Assembly (NCBI GenBank): GCA_024276675.1
Contig: JAJRWT010000026.1
Span: 1 to 57,973, forward strand
DNA from: Myxococcota bacterium
GTDB taxonomy: Bacteria; Myxococcota_A; UBA796; JAFGLY01
Length of the DNA stretch: 57,973 nucleotides
Direction of reading: 5' to 3'
The notes below the pieces were generated by a model that did not search any database, was not told where the DNA came from, and saw only the letters and a program-made list of their open reading frames with translations. Both the position numbers and the translations under genes were made by a program. Shown here one piece after another: positions 26,448 through 35,765 of this stretch. Every line of letters begins with the position of its first letter. Position 1 is the first letter of the stretch.

Positions 26448-27980
26448 GTGCACGACAAGACCGACAATCCAACGACCACAGACGGCCATTCTCCATCGCA
26501 GGAAACCGGGGACACCGACGAGCTTGAACACCGAGCCTTCACGGAAAGGCCCACCCTGAGCATCAGGGCCAAGGTGATCCTGTCATTTTCCTTGTTCTTT
26601 GCTCTATGCATCGCGGTCACTTCCTGGTCCATATGGATGGCAAGCGATCTCACCGCCAGGATAGACTTCCTGGAGGTGGCGGGGGACTTCATGATGGAGG
26701 TCCAGCAAGCCAGGCGATACGAAAAAAACTTCCTCCTGTACGGCACCAACCTGGACGACGCCCTGCACCACCTGGAGGTAGCGGAAAGCCAACTCAAAAG
26801 TCAGGGAAACACCATCGGCAAGATCGTGGGTACTGAGCACACCGACACCATGGCCAGTTACCTGAACGACTATCACTCCCGACTGCGAGAGCTTGGCAGT
26901 ACCGACGACACCACCCGGCGCCAGGCAATAGTGCCCATCTTGCGTCGGGACGGCGCAAAGATAGTCTCCTTCGCCGAAGACTTCGTGAACGCGGAACGGG
27001 CCAACGTCAAACGGCACCTGCTGCTGGCACAAAGGGTTCCCTTTCTTTTCCTGGGAGCCCTGTTGCTGCTCATGGTGGTGGCCGGCACCTGGTTGTCCCA
27101 GAGCCTCCTGCTCACCTTGATGAGGTTCATGGCCTACACAAAGCGTATCGGTGAAGGCGACTTCTCTCCAATCACCCCCGTCAGGAAGTTCAAAGACGAG
27201 TTCTCCCAACTGGCCGAAGCATTCAACAGCATGACACGAGAGCTGACCCGGCGCCACGACATCCTGGTGGAATCCCACAAGCTCCGAGCAATAGGAACCC
27301 TGGTGGCAGGAGTGGCCCACGAGTTGAACAACCCTCTCAACAACACGATGCTAAGCGCCAGCGTCCTGAAAGAAGAATGGGACGACTTCTCCGAAGACGA
27401 AAAAATGGAGATCATCGACGACGTGATCTCGGAGACAGAGCGATCCCAGCGCATCGTCCGGAACCTGCTGGACTTTGCACGCGAAAGCGAGGCCAAGATG
27501 CAGCCCCTGGACCTGGAGCGCATCGTCCAGGAATCGGTTCGCCTGGTGGCCAACCAGGTACGAATGGCCAGGCTCACCCTCCGCACCGAACTGGAAGACA
27601 ACCTGCCACACGTACACGGTGATGAACAAATGCTGAAACAGGTCTTCGTGAACCTGATGTTGAACGCCGTTGACGCACTCCCGCCCAGGGGCAGCATCAC
27701 CGTCAGCGCCAGAATGGACTCGAAGAAAGACGGATTCCTCGTGGTGAAAGTTCAAGACGACGGACCGGGAATCCCCGAGCACTTCCAACAACGGATCTTC
27801 GAACCCTTCTTCACCACCAAGGGCAAGGGCAAGGGCACGGGGCTCGGGCTCTCGGTTTCCCAGGGAATCATACACAAGCTGGGAGGTTTTCTGAAGGTGG
27901 AAAGCGAGGAAGGCGAAGGGACCACCTTCATCGTGTCGCTTCCCGTCACGGATTTTCCTTCCGACATCATGTCCGGTTGA
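26448..27980 (+). CDS. Membrane sensor histidine kinase (HAMP-HisKA-HATPase)
   Basis: 510 residues starting with GTG at 26448 (CAGGTG upstream). One membrane helix lies near residues 42-63, then a helical extracytoplasmic sensor region, a second helix near 195-220 and HAMP. The HisKA H-box is VAGVAHELNNPLNN (His near residue 291), and the ATPase has NLMLNAVDALPPRGSI, DDGPGIPEHF and GTGLGLSVSQGIIHKLGG, all intact. It closes the long plus-strand cluster and is the natural partner of the receiver at 23294. The signal sensed is unknown; sulphite or related anions are suggested only by the neighbouring exporter. Confidence 0.94.
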   Translation: MHDKTDNPTTTDGHSPSQETGDTDELEHRAFTERPTLSIRAKVILSFSLFFALCIAVTSWSIWMASDLTARIDFLEVAGDFMMEVQQARRYEKNFLLYGTNLDDALHHLEVAESQLKSQGNTIGKIVGTEHTDTMASYLNDYHSRLRELGSTDDTTRRQAIVPILRRDGAKIVSFAEDFVNAERANVKRHLLLAQRVPFLFLGALLLLMVVAGTWLSQSLLLTLMRFMAYTKRIGEGDFSPITPVRKFKDEFSQLAEAFNSMTRELTRRHDILVESHKLRAIGTLVAGVAHELNNPLNNTMLSASVLKEEWDDFSEDEKMEIIDDVISETERSQRIVRNLLDFARESEAKMQPLDLERIVQESVRLVANQVRMARLTLRTELEDNLPHVHGDEQMLKQVFVNLMLNAVDALPPRGSITVSARMDSKKDGFLVVKVQDDGPGIPEHFQQRIFEPFFTTKGKGKGTGLGLSVSQGIIHKLGGFLKVESEEGEGTTFIVSLPVTDFPSDIMSG

Positions 27981-28038
27981 GCCAGGGAGGGCAAGGGCCT
28001 CGATGCTGCCGTTCACGCGCTCCCGCCCCTGCCCTGGC
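27981..28038. terminator. Terminator-like hairpin between convergent genes
   Basis: The left arm GCCAGGGAGGGCAAGGGC (27981-27998) pairs, with a small bulge, with GCCCCTGCCCTGGC (28025-28038). There is no U tract. It lies between the histidine kinase (plus) and the subtilisin-like protease (minus). Confidence 0.35.
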
Positions 28039-28076
28039 CATAAACGGGCCCCTACACTCCGGCTCCCATGGCAGGT

Positions 28077-30038
28077 CTACGCGGTCCTGCCCGAATTCCC
28101 CCTCCAACGGGAACCCACACGCCTGGCCCCGGCCAGCAGAAAGGCAAGAAACCACAAGCCATACCTGCCAGGGCTCCGTCGCGTTGTGCCGCAGGCACAT
28201 CCGCCCTCGGGGCAGTTCTGTTCTTGAGAGTTCCCGGACCGGGAGGAATCCTCCTGGCAGGGGGAGGCGCTGTCGCTGCCCTGGGGCACGCCGCTATCTT
28301 CATACGGGGTTGCCCCGGTGTCCATGGGCTCGGCGCTATCGGGCCAGCCTCCGGTGTCCACCGCCCTGACATCGGCGTAGAAGGTCCAGGCCAGAAAGCC
28401 GGTCTCGTCGAAGCTGCCCTGGTCATAGGGTGAGTTGAGGTAGTCGGCTCCTTCCGAGGCGGCCACGAGGCGCACGGTGACGGCCACGCGACCAACGTCA
28501 CGTCCACTGAAAAGCACTGGCAGGGTGAACGTGGAATCGGCTGGCAGTTCACCCCGGAGCAGGACACCGGCTGTGCCTGCCACGTGGTCGCCGGCGTCGG
28601 GGAGATGGATGGTGTCGCCGTCGGCGAAGGGCTCAACCTCCCAGTCTCCCGCGGAAACCACCGAAAGCGACGGGTCGAAGGTGAACAGGATGAAACCATC
28701 ACCCGCGTGGGCGGCGTTTGTGAGTTCCAGGATGAGCGTACCCCGGCCGTCCACCACCAGGTCCACGGGCTCCTGGAGACGAGGTACGGCGGTGCGGAGC
28801 GCGTTGGTGGCCGAGAGGTAGCCTCCTGAAGCCACCAGTTCTTCAAGCTCCGCAGTTTCGATGCACGAAGCTCGCAGAACCCGGGCCAGCTCGGTGGTAC
28901 TCAAGCGGGGCCAGGCCTGGAGCAGCAAGGAGGCCACCCCCGCGACGATGGGTGTGGCGAAGCTGGTTCCCGAGGCGGTGTAATAGTCATCGTCGCTGTA
29001 GACACCCAGGCTGCATATGTCGACTCCCGGCGCGGCCAGGTCCACCGAGGATCTTCCATAATGGCTCCAGGAATTGAAGCTGCCATCCTGGGTGACGCCC
29101 GCGACAGTCACCACGTGGTCGAAACTGAAGCTGGCGGGATAGAGTGGATTGTCGTCGTTGTCGCCGTCGGCACACCAATCGCTGGAACAGTTCCCCGCGG
29201 CGGCGACCAGTAGAATGTCGGCATCCTCCAGTGCTTCCACGGCGTCCTTGAAGGACTGGGTGTAGCTGCTGCTGGCGATGGAGTAGGACAGCACCCTTAC
29301 GCCCAGATCGCCCTCGGCGATATCAGCCATGGCGCTCACCGCGTATGAATAGTAGAAGGACCCGGCGCTGTCGGCGATCTTCTGCAAGTTCAACATGCCC
29401 GTGGGGATCACGCCCACCCGCCCGGCATCGTTGTCCTGTATCGCAGCGATGACACCGGCGATGAAAGTGCCATGGGCTGGCACCCCCACATCCCACTCCA
29501 CCTCGGGATCGTCATCCCGGTTTCCATAGTCGTATCCACCGGAGATCCTGCCCACCAGCTCTTCGTGGCTGGTGAGAAAGCCGCCGTCCTGGATGGCCAC
29601 CACCGGTGCGGCCTCGCCCTGCCCCTGGGCGGTGGTCCAGGCATCGCCCATTCCGATGAAGGACATCTCCCACAGGTCGGGGCAGTCGTCAGTGCCGTCC
29701 GGGTCCATGTATGGAGGAGGAACACCCTCGCCAGGCTGGGACGGACCCCAGGTGGGAACGATGTCCATGGGCCTGTCACGTTCCACGTACCTGACACCTG
29801 GCAAACGGCGTACCTGGTCCACGGGGGGTTCATTGGCACCGGGAAACTCCAGTATGCAGAGCCGTGCCCCGCGAAAGGTCTTGAGCTTCTGGGCTCCAAG
29901 TTCCCGGGCAAGGTCCACCAGCTCGCCGATCCGTTCTGGACGGTCCACCCCCACGATGAGTACCCCGGAGTCTGCCAGCACGGGATGGCTGCCCAGGGAC
30001 ATGAACAGAAGAAGAGAATTCGTCCAGGTCGGAAACAT
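28077..30038 (-). CDS. Subtilisin-like (S8) secreted protease with myxosortase-type C terminus
   Basis: A serine protease of about 653 residues. The catalytic Asp is in VVAIQDGGF, the His in PAHGTFIAGV and the Ser in SGTSFATPIVAG. A signal peptide (MFPTWTNSLLLFMSLGSHPVLA) follows the ATG at 30038, with GGAGG about 10 bases upstream; a propeptide of ~80 residues comes next. After the catalytic domain are beta-rich domains, an Asp/Ser/Gly-rich stretch, a Cys cluster (CPEGGCACG), a short hydrophobic helix and an Arg-rich end. This last layout is that of the MYXO-CTERM sorting signal processed by myxosortase in Myxococcota, so it is probably surface-anchored. It is divergent from the next gene. 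Confidence 0.9.
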   Translation of the reverse strand: MFPTWTNSLLLFMSLGSHPVLADSGVLIVGVDRPERIGELVDLARELGAQKLKTFRGARLCILEFPGANEPPVDQVRRLPGVRYVERDRPMDIVPTWGPSQPGEGVPPPYMDPDGTDDCPDLWEMSFIGMGDAWTTAQGQGEAAPVVAIQDGGFLTSHEELVGRISGGYDYGNRDDDPEVEWDVGVPAHGTFIAGVIAAIQDNDAGRVGVIPTGMLNLQKIADSAGSFYYSYAVSAMADIAEGDLGVRVLSYSIASSSYTQSFKDAVEALEDADILLVAAAGNCSSDWCADGDNDDNPLYPASFSFDHVVTVAGVTQDGSFNSWSHYGRSSVDLAAPGVDICSLGVYSDDDYYTASGTSFATPIVAGVASLLLQAWPRLSTTELARVLRASCIETAELEELVASGGYLSATNALRTAVPRLQEPVDLVVDGRGTLILELTNAAHAGDGFILFTFDPSLSVVSAGDWEVEPFADGDTIHLPDAGDHVAGTAGVLLRGELPADSTFTLPVLFSGRDVGRVAVTVRLVAASEGADYLNSPYDQGSFDETGFLAWTFYADVRAVDTGGWPDSAEPMDTGATPYEDSGVPQGSDSASPCQEDSSRSGNSQEQNCPEGGCACGTTRRSPGRYGLWFLAFLLAGARRVGSRWRGNSGRTA

Positions 30039-30190
30039 GCTTTCCAAACCTCCGCTCAAGGTTGCCGGGCGTACCGGGTTTCCAGGTAGCGTGAACAAAA
30101 CAGGAGCACGGTTCACACGTCCGTGGACTCACCGCAAGTTACTACATACGGAACCGAAACACCTTCCACCAAACAAAGGGGTACTCCAAG

Positions 30191-31414
30191 ATGTCAACAG
30201 TGGCAATCCTGGGAGCTTCAGGTGCCGTGGGCCGCGTGGCGGTCCAGACCCTGCTGGCGTCCCGCGAGTTCCAACGAGTAATCCTGGCGGACATCGACAC
30301 CGTCGCCGCGAAGAAGCTTCAAAGCAGCGCCAACGCTCCGGGCATGGAGGTTCGCCGCATGGACGCGGGTGATGTGGGCAGTGTCGCACGCATCATCGCC
30401 GATGTTGACGTGGTGCTGAATTGCACCGGGCCCTTTTTCCGCTACGCACGGCCGGTGATGGAGGCCGTACTGCGAACTGGCCTGGACTATGTGGACGTAT
30501 GCGACGATGTGGACGCCACGCTGGAGCTGCTGGCCATGGACGAAGCCGCCAGGTCAGCGGGGGTGACAGCCCTCATCGGCATGGGCAACTCTCCCGGGAT
30601 AACAAACATCCTGGCCCGTTTCGCAGCGGAGCACCTGCTGGATTCGGTGGAGAGCATCGACATCTACCATGCCCACGGCGGTGAACCATTCGAGGGAGCG
30701 GGAGTGGTGGCCCATCGGCTCCACGGCATGTCCATGGACATACCCATGTACCAGGATGGCAAGCTCCGCAGCGTGCGATTCCACGAAGCCGACGGCATCG
30801 CCCTGCGAGACAAGGTGGACTTTCCGCTCATCGGTACAGACATTCCCGTCTACCCCTACCCCCACCCGGAACAGATCACCATCCCCCGGCACCTGCGGAC
30901 AAGGCGCGTCACCAACCGCGGAACCGTGCTGCCTGACGAATACTTCCAACTCACCGTCGAGATCAGCCGCCTGGGGTTGGACGCCCAGGAAACCCTGACA
31001 GTGGCGGGCCAACGGGTGGTGCCACGGGACTTTGCCATCGCCTGGTTGTTGCGGCAACGGGATTCCCTCCTTCGGGACATGAACTTCGGCTCGCAGAAAG
31101 GCTGCACCAAGGTGGTCGTGGCCGGCAGCAGGCACGGCCGACCCAGGACCTACCGCTTCTCACTGGCATCGACGGACCAGGCCCTGGGAGAGGGCACGGG
31201 CATCCCCGCCGCCATGGGTGCCATCCTCATGCACCGAAACAAGGTCAGTGGTCCAGGCGTGCTGCCCCCTGAAGCGAGCGTAGACCCCCTCGACTTCCTG
31301 TCGCTGGTCAAGCCCGTCATGGAACTGACCCAGCCAGGTGCTTCCTTCGACGGCGTCCTGGTGGAACAGGTGGACGAAGACGGAAACGTGGAACGTGTGA
31401 ACCTGCCGCTGTAG
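30191..31414 (+). CDS. Saccharopine-dehydrogenase-like NAD(P)-binding oxidoreductase
   Basis: A 407-residue cytosolic protein. The Rossmann fold opens with VAILGASGAVGRVAVQTLL, followed by ILADID and then VVLNCTGPFFRYARPV, typical of the saccharopine dehydrogenase NADP-binding family. The C-terminal half is the alpha/beta catalytic region with no specific substrate signature. Family members include saccharopine reductases, carboxynorspermidine synthases and many of unknown substrate, so no pathway can be named. AAGGGG lies 8 bases before the ATG. It is flanked by secreted proteins with which it has no obvious link. Confidence 0.85.
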   Translation: MSTVAILGASGAVGRVAVQTLLASREFQRVILADIDTVAAKKLQSSANAPGMEVRRMDAGDVGSVARIIADVDVVLNCTGPFFRYARPVMEAVLRTGLDYVDVCDDVDATLELLAMDEAARSAGVTALIGMGNSPGITNILARFAAEHLLDSVESIDIYHAHGGEPFEGAGVVAHRLHGMSMDIPMYQDGKLRSVRFHEADGIALRDKVDFPLIGTDIPVYPYPHPEQITIPRHLRTRRVTNRGTVLPDEYFQLTVEISRLGLDAQETLTVAGQRVVPRDFAIAWLLRQRDSLLRDMNFGSQKGCTKVVVAGSRHGRPRTYRFSLASTDQALGEGTGIPAAMGAILMHRNKVSGPGVLPPEASVDPLDFLSLVKPVMELTQPGASFDGVLVEQVDEDGNVERVNLPL

Positions 31415-31575
31415 AAACCCCGGCGCAGCACAGCCCAAGAAAGACCTGAAGATATCTGCAACCAAAGGCACGGTGGAACATGGTAACATCCCACAGGTCC
31501 GCACAGCCCACGAGCAGGTTCCACCTGCACCGGATGGCCAAGCATTCCCTCCAACCCGAACTCGGGAGAAACACC

Positions 31576-33699
31576 TTGAAAGCACTGGCTCTCATCACAT
31601 GTCCACTTCTCGTCGCGGCCTGTTCCACGAGCCCCGCGCCCGACGGCTCCTGGCAGGACCACGACGCAGCCCTGGCACAATCACTGGACTCCGGCGGGAT
31701 ATTACTCTCCAACCAGGCGTTCACCCTCCTTGGCGATGCTCGGGTACCCTCTTTTTCCTCCCACGACCTGGGAAAACAGGGCGGCATCGGTTTCCTGGAC
31801 CTGGACTCCGGCCAGGAATCCTTGACCTTCAGGCTCCTGTTGAACCCGCAAGTCAACGGATTCGCCGCAGTGGGCCACTCTGGGAAAGGCTCTTCGATAC
31901 GGCTCGACATCATCCCCGACGAGCCCTCCACGGAGTCCTTCACGGCAACAGACGCCCTGTGGATCTCCCAACCCCAAGCGGGTTGGTACACAATCCAGAT
32001 CTCTTCCGATTCCCCCATGGAGGGCCTGGGCCTGCTGGCAATAGACAGCGGCTCATGGGATCCCGGACTGCTCTTCGGAACCGAGGCCGACGGCTCCGCG
32101 GCCCCCCCAAGCCTGGCTCCGCCCCACGGAGCGATGGTCCACACCTGGTTGTTCGACGACGCCATACCCTGTGGCATCGTCGCCACCTTCCTGGCCGACG
32201 CCCTGGGCTACGACTGCCCCTTTGTCCCGATGGTAGTACCTCCCGAGGCCTGCTTCAACAGGCTCGCCCTGGGTTGCGAGGCCGGGCTGGCCGACCTGGA
32301 CGGCGACGGCTACACCAACGACGTGGACTGCAACGACGCCGACTACGACATCAACCCCGGAGCCGACGAGATCTGGTGGGACGGCATCGACCAGGATTGC
32401 AACGGCGCCAACGACTATGACGCCGACGCCGACACCTACGTCTCCGACTCCTATGGCGGTGCCGACTGCGACGACCTGGACCACTATACCTACCCCGACG
32501 CACCGGAGTTCTGCGACTACGTGGACAACGACTGCGACGGAGACATAGACGAAGACGCCGTGGACGCCGACACCTACTACGCCGATATGGACGGCGACGG
32601 GTTCGGAGATCCCGACAACACCATCCTCTCCTGCACCCTCCTGGCAGGCTACGTCACCAACGATCTCGACTGCGACGACTCCTATGCTTCGGTCAACCCC
32701 GATGCAGTGGAATACTGTGACGGCCTGGACAACGACTGCGATGGAGACGTGGACGGCGATGCCGTGGATGCAAGCACCTGGTACGCCGACATGGACGGCG
32801 ACGGGTACGGAAGCATCGCCACCTTCGAAGTGAGTTGTTCACCCTCCATTGGCTACGTGGCAGACGCCAGCGACTGCGAAGACACCGACCCATCGACATA
32901 CCCTGGGGCCACGGAGTACTGTGACGGGATGGACAACGACTGCGACGGCTCGGTGGATGAAGACCCCCTCGACGGATCGCTGTTCTACCTTGACGCCGAC
33001 ACCGACGGCTACGGGGACCCGGAGAGCGGCATCTCCACCTGCGACAGCAGCGTGGATGGATACGTCCTGGACAACACCGACTGCGACGACTCAGACGCCT
33101 CCGTATACCCGGATGCCCCGGAAATCTGCGACGATGGCGTGGACCAGGATTGCGACGGCGAAGACGTGGCGTGCAGCCTGGATCCCGTCAGCACCCTTGC
33201 CGCCGGTGACCTGGTGATCACGGAAATCATGCAAGACCCCGCCATGGTCTATGACTCCACGGGTGAGTGGTTCGAGATCTACAACGCCGGCGGTTTCGAC
33301 GTGGACCTGGAAGGTCTGCAAGTGGTGGACGAGGGCTCCGACATCATCGAAGTCACCGGGAGCCTCCCTCTCTATTCCGGTAGCTACCTGGTCTTCGGCG
33401 CCGAGTTGGATTCCGCTCTCAACGGAGGCCTGTCGGTTGACTACCAGTTCTCCGACACCTTCACCCTGGGCAACTCGTCCGACGAGATCTACCTCATCAA
33501 CGAGTTTGGGCTCATCGACGGGGTCATATGGGACAACGGCAAGACCTTCCCCGACCCATCCGGAGCATCCATGACCCTGAGCCCGGACTCCCTGGACGCC
33601 GATTCCAACGACCTGGGCGAAAACTGGTGCGTGGCCAGCTCCACCTACGGTGACGGAGACGCCGGGACTCCAGGCTCAGCCAACGACACCTGCCCCTGA
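31576..33699 (+). CDS. MopE-like putative metal-binding lipoprotein with lamin-tail domain
   Basis: About 707 residues. The TTG at 31576 behind GGGAGA gives a textbook lipoprotein signal, MKALALITCPLLVAAC; ATGs at 31480 and 31534 give longer leaders. An N-terminal beta-rich region of ~200 residues is followed by five or six repeats of about 60 residues with the pattern YADMDGDGFGDP...C...GYV...DCDD...NPDAVEYCDGLDNDCDGDVD. This is the putative metal-binding motif related to copper-binding MopE and very common in Myxococcota. The C-terminal ~130 residues form a lamin-tail-type domain (LVITEIMQDPAM, GEWFEIYNAG, VDLEGLQVVD, ENWCVASSTYGDGDAGTPGSAN). It is likely a cell-surface protein; the ligand is unknown. 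Confidence 0.88.
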   Translation: MKALALITCPLLVAACSTSPAPDGSWQDHDAALAQSLDSGGILLSNQAFTLLGDARVPSFSSHDLGKQGGIGFLDLDSGQESLTFRLLLNPQVNGFAAVGHSGKGSSIRLDIIPDEPSTESFTATDALWISQPQAGWYTIQISSDSPMEGLGLLAIDSGSWDPGLLFGTEADGSAAPPSLAPPHGAMVHTWLFDDAIPCGIVATFLADALGYDCPFVPMVVPPEACFNRLALGCEAGLADLDGDGYTNDVDCNDADYDINPGADEIWWDGIDQDCNGANDYDADADTYVSDSYGGADCDDLDHYTYPDAPEFCDYVDNDCDGDIDEDAVDADTYYADMDGDGFGDPDNTILSCTLLAGYVTNDLDCDDSYASVNPDAVEYCDGLDNDCDGDVDGDAVDASTWYADMDGDGYGSIATFEVSCSPSIGYVADASDCEDTDPSTYPGATEYCDGMDNDCDGSVDEDPLDGSLFYLDADTDGYGDPESGISTCDSSVDGYVLDNTDCDDSDASVYPDAPEICDDGVDQDCDGEDVACSLDPVSTLAAGDLVITEIMQDPAMVYDSTGEWFEIYNAGGFDVDLEGLQVVDEGSDIIEVTGSLPLYSGSYLVFGAELDSALNGGLSVDYQFSDTFTLGNSSDEIYLINEFGLIDGVIWDNGKTFPDPSGASMTLSPDSLDADSNDLGENWCVASSTYGDGDAGTPGSANDTCP

Positions 33700-33712
33700 C
33701 CGGGTCTATTGC

Positions 33713-33738
33713 GGGGGCCTCTACGAACAGAGGCCCCC
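33713..33738. terminator. Strong bidirectional hairpin
   Basis: A perfect 10-bp stem, GGGGGCCTCT (33713-33722) with AGAGGCCCCC (33729-33738), has a 6-base loop. It lies between the convergent MopE-like gene (plus) and the radical SAM cluster (minus), 7 bases from the latter's last stop. The flanking U run is weak, so it may be a folded 3' end for both transcripts. Confidence 0.65.
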
Positions 33739-33745
33739 TGCCCCG

Positions 33746-34903
33746 TCATTCCAGCGGGCTCAAGATGTCTGCCAGGCACAGCGGTAATATCCTGCCGTTG
33801 CGCACGGTGGCGTCGGGGCAGTTTTCGCAGTACTCGATACCTCCGTGCCTCGTGAGGTTGGGGAGCTGCTGGAAGACCAGCACCTTGGATTGAATGCTGG
33901 TCCCAGCCTCTTTGAGCCTGGCCAGAAAGCGCAGGGTCTGGGCCAGGTTGTTGGGGTCCATGCCAGACAACCCGTAGGCCAGGCACACAGCCACGGATTC
34001 CGCAGGGCCGGGAACCATGTCGAACTTGTAGTGGCCCTTGAGGAGCTTTTGCAGCGAGTTGGCGGCGGTGATGGTGCGCCGATACCTGCCGGACAGGTTC
34101 AGCAGATGGTAGCCCCCCTTGCCGTCCATGATGGAAAACATCAGGTAGAAGAGCCACCGAAGCTCGCTGGTTCTTAAGTTTGAACCGATGTAGTGAGCAG
34201 GCTCCAGACCCAGGTACTGCCATATGGCCTTCGCCACCTGGGCAGTGGTGACTTCTTGCCCGGCCAGGCCTCCATCTTCGAAATGCCGGGCAAGTGTTCC
34301 GGAGCCATGCTGCCGGGCGATGGGCTCCAGGCTCTTGCAGCAGGTGACCAACAACAGGTTCACCCAGGGACTGGACAGGACGAAATCCAGGACATCTGGA
34401 AGCTGGGCAAGATTGTCACGATACAATGTCAGGGCGAGTCCGCCCCTCATTCCATGGTCCACTACCCTCTTCAAGATACGCTCACGCAAGGGGTTCAGGT
34501 CCCTTTCAGATGCGTCAGCAGGGGAATCCGGCCTTCGCTGCATGGAATCCACGTGCAACACCACTCGGCCCAGTCCGGCTCGTGCATAGGTCTCCAGCCC
34601 CTGGTGGGTCAGGTGAAGCCCGTTGCTCAACATGCTCACCTTTACGCCCTTTGATTGCGCGTAGCTGATTATCTCGGGAAGACGAGGGTGCAGCGTGGGC
34701 TCCCCGCCGGCCAGGGTGAGCATGTCCAGCTTCCGTTGCCCCACAGCCAGGTCGATCTCTTCCTTCACCAGTTGCATGGGCTTGGTATAGGAGCCCTTGT
34801 TCTTGTAACACGCGGTACAGGACATGTCGCAGGTCTGGTTGACCTCGATAACCACGTGAGGCACGTCTTTACCGGAGAACGGCATGGGAATGGGATGTGT
34901 CAT
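33746..34903 (-). CDS. Radical SAM enzyme (last gene of the activase cluster)
   Basis: A 385-residue radical SAM protein. The cluster-binding CDMSCTAC (CxxxCxxC) is at about residues 25-32, followed by TLAGGEPTLHPRLPEI, the SAM-binding GGE segment, and VSMLSNG. The C terminus has further Cys (VTCCKSLEP; EYCENCPDATVRNGRILPLCLADI) that could hold an auxiliary cluster, as in SPASM/twitch proteins. Its ATG overlaps the stop of the EEP-family gene (ATGA), so it is translationally coupled. It belongs with the other two radical SAM genes and the giant activase; the reaction is unknown. Confidence 0.9.
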   Translation of the reverse strand: MTHPIPMPFSGKDVPHVVIEVNQTCDMSCTACYKNKGSYTKPMQLVKEEIDLAVGQRKLDMLTLAGGEPTLHPRLPEIISYAQSKGVKVSMLSNGLHLTHQGLETYARAGLGRVVLHVDSMQRRPDSPADASERDLNPLRERILKRVVDHGMRGGLALTLYRDNLAQLPDVLDFVLSSPWVNLLLVTCCKSLEPIARQHGSGTLARHFEDGGLAGQEVTTAQVAKAIWQYLGLEPAHYIGSNLRTSELRWLFYLMFSIMDGKGGYHLLNLSGRYRRTITAANSLQKLLKGHYKFDMVPGPAESVAVCLAYGLSGMDPNNLAQTLRFLARLKEAGTSIQSKVLVFQQLPNLTRHGGIEYCENCPDATVRNGRILPLCLADILSPLE

Positions 34904-35670
34904 GATGAAGACTCCCAGTCGAAGCTCACGCGAGCGTAGAGCCCATGGTGATCGGAGGGGCAGGGCTCGCCTGGCCCGGGGACGATGCCGCAGTTGGTGG
35001 ATCCTTCCACCAATCGTAGCCCAGAATCGGGCCGGGAGCGGATGAAAAGATGGTCTATTCTGTCAGGAGACCATGTATGGCGGACGAGAACCGGCCCCGA
35101 AACCGGCGCCTGCCCCGACAGGTCCAGGAGATCCCTCAAGCCCAGCTCGTCCAACAGGGCGTCGTAGGCGAAGGAGCCCCTGGCTACGTTCAGGTCGCCC
35201 GCCAGCAATACGACAGGGCCCCGACACCTGCTTTGCACGAAGCTGGAAAGCTCTTCCATCTGCCGTTCCTGGACCCCGGGACCACGCCATGCCTGCAGGT
35301 GGGCGTTCACCAGGTCCAGCTCACCCAGCCCCGGAACCTGCACCTTCACGGCACACATTCCCTTGGCCGCCATGGAGTCGGGCCAGCGCCTGGCGCGAAA
35401 GCGGGAGAAGGTGCCCGCCAGAATCGGGAACCTGGAGAGCAGCAACAAGCCGCTCCCGAAGCCGAAGAGGCTCCGTTCTCCCGGTGAGTAGCTGTGGGGA
35501 AAGGACTCCCGGAGCCGCCTGCCGAAAGAGGACCAGCACTCCTGGATACAGACAATGTCGAAGCCGACGACGAGTCGGCGGATCCGGCCGAGCTGCCGCC
35601 GCGCCGCGGGGCTACGATCCAGCAGGGGCCACTTGTTGACGTTCCAGGTGAGTAAACTGAACGATACCAC
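34900..35670 (-). CDS. Endonuclease/exonuclease/phosphatase (EEP) family protein
   Basis: The catalytic pattern of the EEP fold (DNase I, sphingomyelinase, inositol phosphatases) is intact: LLTWNVNKW, VCIQECW, DLVNAHL, LAGDLNVARG, DRIDHLFIRS and a final SDHHGLYARV. Neutral-sphingomyelinase-like members hydrolyse phosphodiesters. The start is uncertain: no ATG is in frame close by. I use GTG 35670, which gives 256 residues and leaves the N-terminal beta strand complete; the open frame further upstream is antisense-like sequence over the B12 radical SAM gene. It sits inside the radical SAM/activase unit, so its substrate may be a phosphorylated or CoA-type intermediate; this is inference. Confidence 0.8.
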   Translation of the reverse strand: MVSFSLLTWNVNKWPLLDRSPAARRQLGRIRRLVVGFDIVCIQECWSSFGRRLRESFPHSYSPGERSLFGFGSGLLLLSRFPILAGTFSRFRARRWPDSMAAKGMCAVKVQVPGLGELDLVNAHLQAWRGPGVQERQMEELSSFVQSRCRGPVVLLAGDLNVARGSFAYDALLDELGLRDLLDLSGQAPVSGPVLVRHTWSPDRIDHLFIRSRPDSGLRLVEGSTNCGIVPGPGEPCPSDHHGLYARVSFDWESSS

Positions 35671-35765
35671 TGTGGGGACCGATGAGAGTTCCCATGGCTC
35701 GGCACAGCTCGACGACGAAGGCCGTTCCGGCCCGGTGAGGCATCCCAGGCTGTCGGGTTCCTGGC

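Noticed and set aside
32280..33190. DNA-level tandem repeats in the MopE-like gene
   Set aside because: The repeats are at protein level (about 60-residue metal-binding motifs); the DNA copies are diverged and need no separate repeat feature.
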